From Microvelia longipes (taxonomy: Eukaryota; Arthropoda; Insecta; Hemiptera; Veliidae), in assembly GCA_018340805.1 (NCBI GenBank), contig JACMZG010001870.1:19477528-19541527 (forward strand): DNA of 64,000 nt, written 5' to 3'. Below the pieces are notes generated by a model. The model was given only the letters and a program-made list of their open reading frames with translations. It was not told the origin of the DNA and did not search any database. Made by a program: the position numbers and the translations under genes. Numbering within the stretch: position 1 is the stretch's first letter; the number at the start of each line of letters is the position of its first letter. Shown piece after piece: positions 62,290-64,000 of the stretch.

Positions 62290-62640
62290 GAACTTATATA
62301 AAGGGGGAGGAACATATCAGGCCTTCACATGCAAAAAGGTGTCGCCAACCCCCACCGCTACTCGTTCGGCATTCGTAGCACTGCTACATCCTTCCTATCA
62401 ACACTTCATAAACACGTCGACTAATGTTTTAGTTATTTATTGTTGTATAGTAGTTAATTGTACATATTTAAAGTTATTCTTACCTTATTGTAAAGTTATG
62501 AATCCTAAGAAAACAATGAATTACTTGAATGAAAGTCAGTTGACATTAAGCGTGTTAGATCTTAAAAGAAAAAAACATAAACTTTATTCGCTTCTCCAAT
62601 ACATTTAAACTCTATATGGGACAAGTTGTCCCATGCTCAT
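62290..62640 (+). other. TATA-containing block with a short open frame, unrecognised
   Basis: TATATAAAG at 62296-62304 is followed by an unusually G/C-rich 60 bp and an 89-codon open stretch (62339-62608) whose first ATG is at 62498 (36 codons, lysine-rich). It may be the LTR and leader of a lost retroelement or a non-coding transcript. No family recognised. Confidence 0.25.
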
Positions 62641-62924
62641 CTAGTTTCCTTTAAAACGGTGGACTTTTTAGTCCTTCTTAAAGAACTAAAAGCCCAGTAC
62701 AAAATAACCGTTAACCTAAAGAAATTTTACTAAACAATGTGAAGTGAAATTTAGTTTTCGTGGTGACTCAGACGATACTGGTTATAATTTAATAGGGTAA
62801 CTCAAAATGACGGAAAATTTTGGAAAATCCGAAGAACGTTCTTTAAGAGAACAACTTATAAGGGGGTTCGTTCACTGTTATCTTTTTTGAGTTGTTTAAA
62901 ACCAATCCAATGTTGACGAGTCTA

Positions 62925-63000
62925 TCTTGCGTAACAAATAAAGCTTCTGGCTCTAATGCCAAAGACAGACATGGGTTCGAGTCTTGAGTGCCAAGGAGAG
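62925..63000 (+). repeat. tRNA-like B box sequence
   Basis: GGTTCGAGTCT at 62974-62984 matches the pol III B box. A cloverleaf cannot be completed. Likely a decayed tRNA-derived SINE or pseudo-tRNA. Confidence 0.35.
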
Positions 63001-63545
63001 AATATTTAATATTTTAACTGTTTAGAAATCAATTACTACTAAAAAATACTGGAGAAATAGTCTTTAAGCCGATAGATTTCCATGATATACTTGTATAGTT
63101 TGATAAATTCATTCCTTGCAAATTTCCAAGATTTGCGTTAAAAACCGATCGTTGCACCTTCTACTTCCAAGAGAAAGTTTTATATTTATTGAAAAGACCT
63201 GTAGAGTCCAATAATTTACTTATTTATTGATACATAAACGGCTTTAGCCTTTTTTTGATACAATATAATCATATTTGTATACATACAACAATTTTTTTAA
63301 TATAGTTTATAATATAAATATCACAAAAAAATCTAAAAAGTTAAGAACAAAAAAAAATTTAAATTATATCTGAAATAAAAAATAGTATTTTTTTTAATCA
63401 CAATCATAATGTTTTTTAATATTAAAATAAAATAAAAAAGTAAAATAAAAGGATTATAAATTAATTAGTAATAGATTAAAGAAAAAAATCGAATTTTAAT
63501 ATTAGTTATTCTCTTTATTTAAGTATAAAAGAATTTTTCTATGTT
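63001..63545. other. AT-rich spacer
   Basis: No gene supported. Confidence 0.35.
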
Positions 63546-63551
63546 AATAAT

Positions 63552-63850
63552 GAAGACTTCAGTCCTATTAGAGTTTTTATTTACATAAACAATAATAACA
63601 GACGTTTCGCATGGCGAAGCCAGGCATCTTCAGTGTTAAACAATAAACAAAACAAACAACCACCACCAAAAAATTTAGTAAAACATACCATAACCAAAAA
63701 AACATAAAAAAAAACTTTGCCACAGTTTAAAAAATATGAAATAAAAGGAAAAACACAATAACAAGTTAAAAAACAACAAAAACTTCGCCATGCGAAACGT
63801 CTGTTATTAATGTTTATGTAAATAAAAACTCTAATAGGACTGAAGTCTTC
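63552..63850. mobile_element. Penelope-type inverted terminal pair
   Basis: Arms of about 68 bp (63552-63619 and 63783-63850) both contain AGGACTGAAGTCTTC at the outer end, which also closes the Penelope-like copies at 58.5 and 59.3 kb, and a CGCCATGCGAAACGTCTG block at the inner end. The middle is A-rich. Only the left copy keeps the complete hammerhead-like core. Confidence 0.6.
63596..63638 (-). ncRNA. Candidate type I hammerhead ribozyme
   Basis: Minus strand, 5' to 3': UAACA, CUGAAGA, U, GCCUGGC-UUC-GCCAUGC, GAAACGUC, UGUUA. Stem I is UAACA/UGUUA directly beside the core (5 bp). Stem II has 6 of 7 pairs. Stem III would be the self-complementary ACGU, with cleavage after the C at 63601. 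One extra U sits between CUGAAGA and stem II. A stem III this short with no loop would work best as a dimer, as described for hammerheads in Penelope-like elements. Confidence 0.5.
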
Positions 63851-64000
63851 TTTATTAATCTAGAATTTAATTCTTAACAGTCCGATAAGAATTTTTCTTT
63901 TTAACTATATAATAATGTATTTTTCTTTTTAAATATATAATATTGTATTTTTTCTTTATCAAACTAAATAACTAATAAAACTAAGTTAACGAAAGATAAC

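Overview
AT-rich, gene-poor, repeat-dense sequence from an insect nuclear genome. The evidence is a spliced insect-type defensin gene, a Hook (dynein adaptor) gene with an insect-sized intron, a Ty1/copia element with a Drosophila copia-style initiator tRNA-Met primer site, a CR1/Jockey-group non-LTR retrotransposon, Penelope-like debris and many palindromic foldback elements. I cannot fix the order or species. The polypyrimidine/AG acceptors, GT donors and AATAAA signals are those of an animal genome; nothing looks bacterial.

Layout. 0-1.3 kb: spacer and a degenerate minisatellite. 1.3-5.25 kb: a 3.9-kb copia element on the minus strand with two identical 151-bp LTRs, a 5-bp target duplication, a decayed gag-pol and an internal deletion of the start of reverse transcriptase. 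5.4-7.1 kb: a palindromic element, one copy of an ~800-bp interspersed family (here called family A) and a CA/TA microsatellite. 8.05-8.84 kb: a two-exon defensin gene (plus). 12.67-14.93 kb: hook (minus, two coding exons, 667 codons). 15.35-15.53 kb: a candidate 39-codon spliced small gene on the plus strand, divergent from hook. 16.5-24.3 kb: a tandem array of four complete ~1.8-kb units plus a partial fifth. 24.3-38 kb: intergenic sequence with family A, C and D repeats and hairpins. 38.4-42 kb: a non-LTR retrotransposon nested in a palindromic element (family B). 42-53 kb: mainly spacer with a 78-bp minisatellite, an expanded family A tail, an unexplained less AT-rich block and a Penelope-like inverted terminal pair. 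53-54.2 kb: a 1.19-kb foldback element. 55-64 kb: a second family B copy, more family A, a broken Penelope-like element with extra terminal copies, a MITE nested in family A, and another Penelope-type inverted terminal pair at the right edge.

How it works together. Only defensin, hook and perhaps the small ORF look like functional host genes. Hook and the small ORF start 417 bp apart in opposite directions and may share a promoter. Most of the rest is mobile DNA of several ages. The most unusual signal is a hammerhead-ribozyme-like core (CTGANGA, one extra base, hairpin, GAAA, then a self-complementary stem III ending in U and a C at the cleavage position) at four or five separate places, most of them in or next to Penelope-like termini.
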